Source: an uncultured Burkholderiaceae bacterium
Lineage (GTDB): Bacteria > Pseudomonadota > Gammaproteobacteria > Burkholderiales > Burkholderiaceae
DNA: 16,930 bases
Assembly: GCA_937871985.1 (NCBI GenBank)
Contig: CALMPB010000241.1
Span: 1-16,930 of the forward strand
Direction of reading: 5' to 3'
Position numbers and translations under genes: made by a program. The notes under the pieces are model-generated. The model was not told where the DNA came from. It saw nothing but the letters and a program-made list of their open reading frames with translations, and searched no databases. Of the stretch, positions 14,733 to 16,930 are shown one piece after another (the stretch's first letter is position 1; every line of letters begins with the position of its first letter).

Positions 14733-15365
14733 ATGGAAAAAAGCAGCCCTGACGCGGGAAGCGGCGGGTCGAAGACGGATGCCGTAACGGCCGTGGTGCT
14801 TGCGGCGGGGCTGGGCCGGCGCATGCTGGGGCCGAACAAGCTGCTGTTGCCCGTGCACGGCGTGGCCATGGTGCGGCGGGTTGTCGACCAGGCTCTGGCC
14901 TCGCGCTGCGGCCGCGTAGTGGTGGTGCTGGGTTTCGAGGCCCCGCGCGTGCGCCAGGCGCTGGACGGCTTGCCGGTCGAGTTCGGCGTCAACAAGGAGT
15001 TCGAAGAAGGCCTGGGCAGCTCGGTGCGGACGGGCGCGCTGGCCGTGCGGGACGACAGCGCCGCCGTCATCTGCCTGGGGGATATGCCGCTTATCGATGC
15101 CTCGGTCATCGATGCTCTGATCCACGCCTACGAATCGGGCACGGGGGTCAAGGCCTGCCAGCCCTTGTACGATGGCCGGCGCGGCAATCCCGTTTTATGG
15201 GGGGCCGACTGTTTGCCCGACTTGCGCCGGTTAAGCGGGGACGAGGGCGCCCGGGCCTTGTTGCGCCGATTGGGAGGGGCGTTGACCCTGGTGGACGTGT
15301 CGTCGCCGGCCGTGCTGCAGGATGTCGACACGCCCGACGATCTGCGCAGCCTGGGGGGGGCCTGA
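14733..15365 (+). CDS. MobA/MocA-like nucleotidyltransferase (possible molybdenum cofactor cytidylyltransferase)
   Basis: Cytoplasmic nucleotidyltransferase of 210 residues with the full MobA-like fold signature: VVLAAGLGRRM (21-31) and K36 for NTP binding, CLGDMPLI (114-121) with the metal-binding D117, RRGNPVLW (149-156), GDEGARALL (169-177) and DVDTPDDL (197-204). This set fits the MocA/PucB-type branch that transfers CMP to molybdopterin for xanthine-dehydrogenase-like enzymes, better than true MobA, but no molybdoenzyme or XdhC-like gene adjoins it, so I give no symbol. The start ATG at 14733 follows GGAG at six-base spacing; a GTG at 14721 is in frame but overlaps that site. A TAGAAT-like -10 lies at 14653-14658. 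It is on the same strand as argG, with 110 bases between them. Confidence 0.85.
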   Translation: MEKSSPDAGSGGSKTDAVTAVVLAAGLGRRMLGPNKLLLPVHGVAMVRRVVDQALASRCGRVVVVLGFEAPRVRQALDGLPVEFGVNKEFEEGLGSSVRTGALAVRDDSAAVICLGDMPLIDASVIDALIHAYESGTGVKACQPLYDGRRGNPVLWGADCLPDLRRLSGDEGARALLRRLGGALTLVDVSSPAVLQDVDTPDDLRSLGGA

Positions 15366-15439
15366 GCCAGCTTCTTCGTTGCAGGCCCGAGCCGGCGGGC
15401 CGCCAGCGCGGCGGACGGACTCGCCCGGCGCATACGTAG

Positions 15440-16828
<1,389 letters not shown>

Positions 16829-16850
16829 GCGTCGCGCTGCATCGAACCCG

Positions 16851-16887
16851 AACGGGCCGGATTCCAAGAAGAATCCGGCCCGTTTTT
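16851..16887 (+). terminator. Intrinsic terminator of argG
   Basis: A perfect 13-bp stem, ACGGGCCGGATTC (16852-16864) with GAATCCGGCCCGT (16871-16883), and a six-base loop, CAAGAA, are followed directly by a run of T (16883-16887). The last 43 bases of the window (16888-16930) show no feature I can support. Confidence 0.95.
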
Positions 16888-16930
16888 CATGTTCCGCAAG
16901 AGGCCCGACGCGCAAGGCGCTTTGGGGCGG

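Overview
The window looks like chromosome from a GC-rich betaproteobacterium of the order Burkholderiales, most likely the Alcaligenaceae (Bordetella, Achromobacter or Pusillimonas-like). This is a judgement from protein style (long-form ArgG, single-subunit quinol NO reductase, Tat-exported beta-carbonic anhydrase, CSS-type EAL protein) and not from a search. I see no insertion sequence, prophage, CRISPR array or toxin-antitoxin pair. It reads as ordinary core/accessory chromosome with thirteen protein genes and one tRNA.

Layout from left to right. (1) 1-878, minus: a lipid A-type acyltransferase (LpxL/HtrB family) that runs off the left edge, divergent from (2) 1116-1982, plus: a SAM-dependent methyltransferase. 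(3) 2020-5595 is a nitric-oxide-linked block: the quinol-dependent NO reductase norB (minus), a lipoprotein lytic transglycosylase (minus), and, divergent from it, a small DUF2249 protein (plus). The DUF2249 promoter carries a convincing NsrR-like inverted repeat, and the nor promoter carries a weaker half-site. (4) 5611-6477, minus: an exported diheme cytochrome c, tail to tail with DUF2249. (5) 6717-10868, minus: a CPA1-type cation/proton antiporter with a nucleotide-binding tail, a CSS-EAL cyclic-di-GMP phosphodiesterase, and a five-helix membrane protein. (6) 11047-11799, plus: a Tat-exported beta-carbonic anhydrase, divergent from the membrane protein, with a palindrome between the two. 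(7) 11848-12018, minus: a 56-residue membrane protein. (8) 12274-12349, minus: tRNA-Ala(CGC) with its own promoter and terminator. (9) 12561-14585, plus: a chemoreceptor. (10) 14733-15365, plus: a MobA/MocA-like nucleotidyltransferase. (11) 15476-16828, plus: argG, closed by a strong intrinsic terminator.

The strongest biological theme is nitric oxide and membrane redox. It comprises the NO reductase, an NsrR-like operator in front of DUF2249, an orphan diheme cytochrome c, a periplasmic disulfide-type c-di-GMP phosphodiesterase and a membrane protein with a PuuD-like Trp-His motif. I did not find a clear new multi-gene system. The best leads are the NO block with a peptidoglycan enzyme inside it, the Met-Cys-x-x-Cys start in front of the twin-arginine signal of the carbonic anhydrase, and the palindrome in the divergent promoter beside it. 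Three annotated starts are shorter than the longest open frames, and two genes appear to start with TTG.
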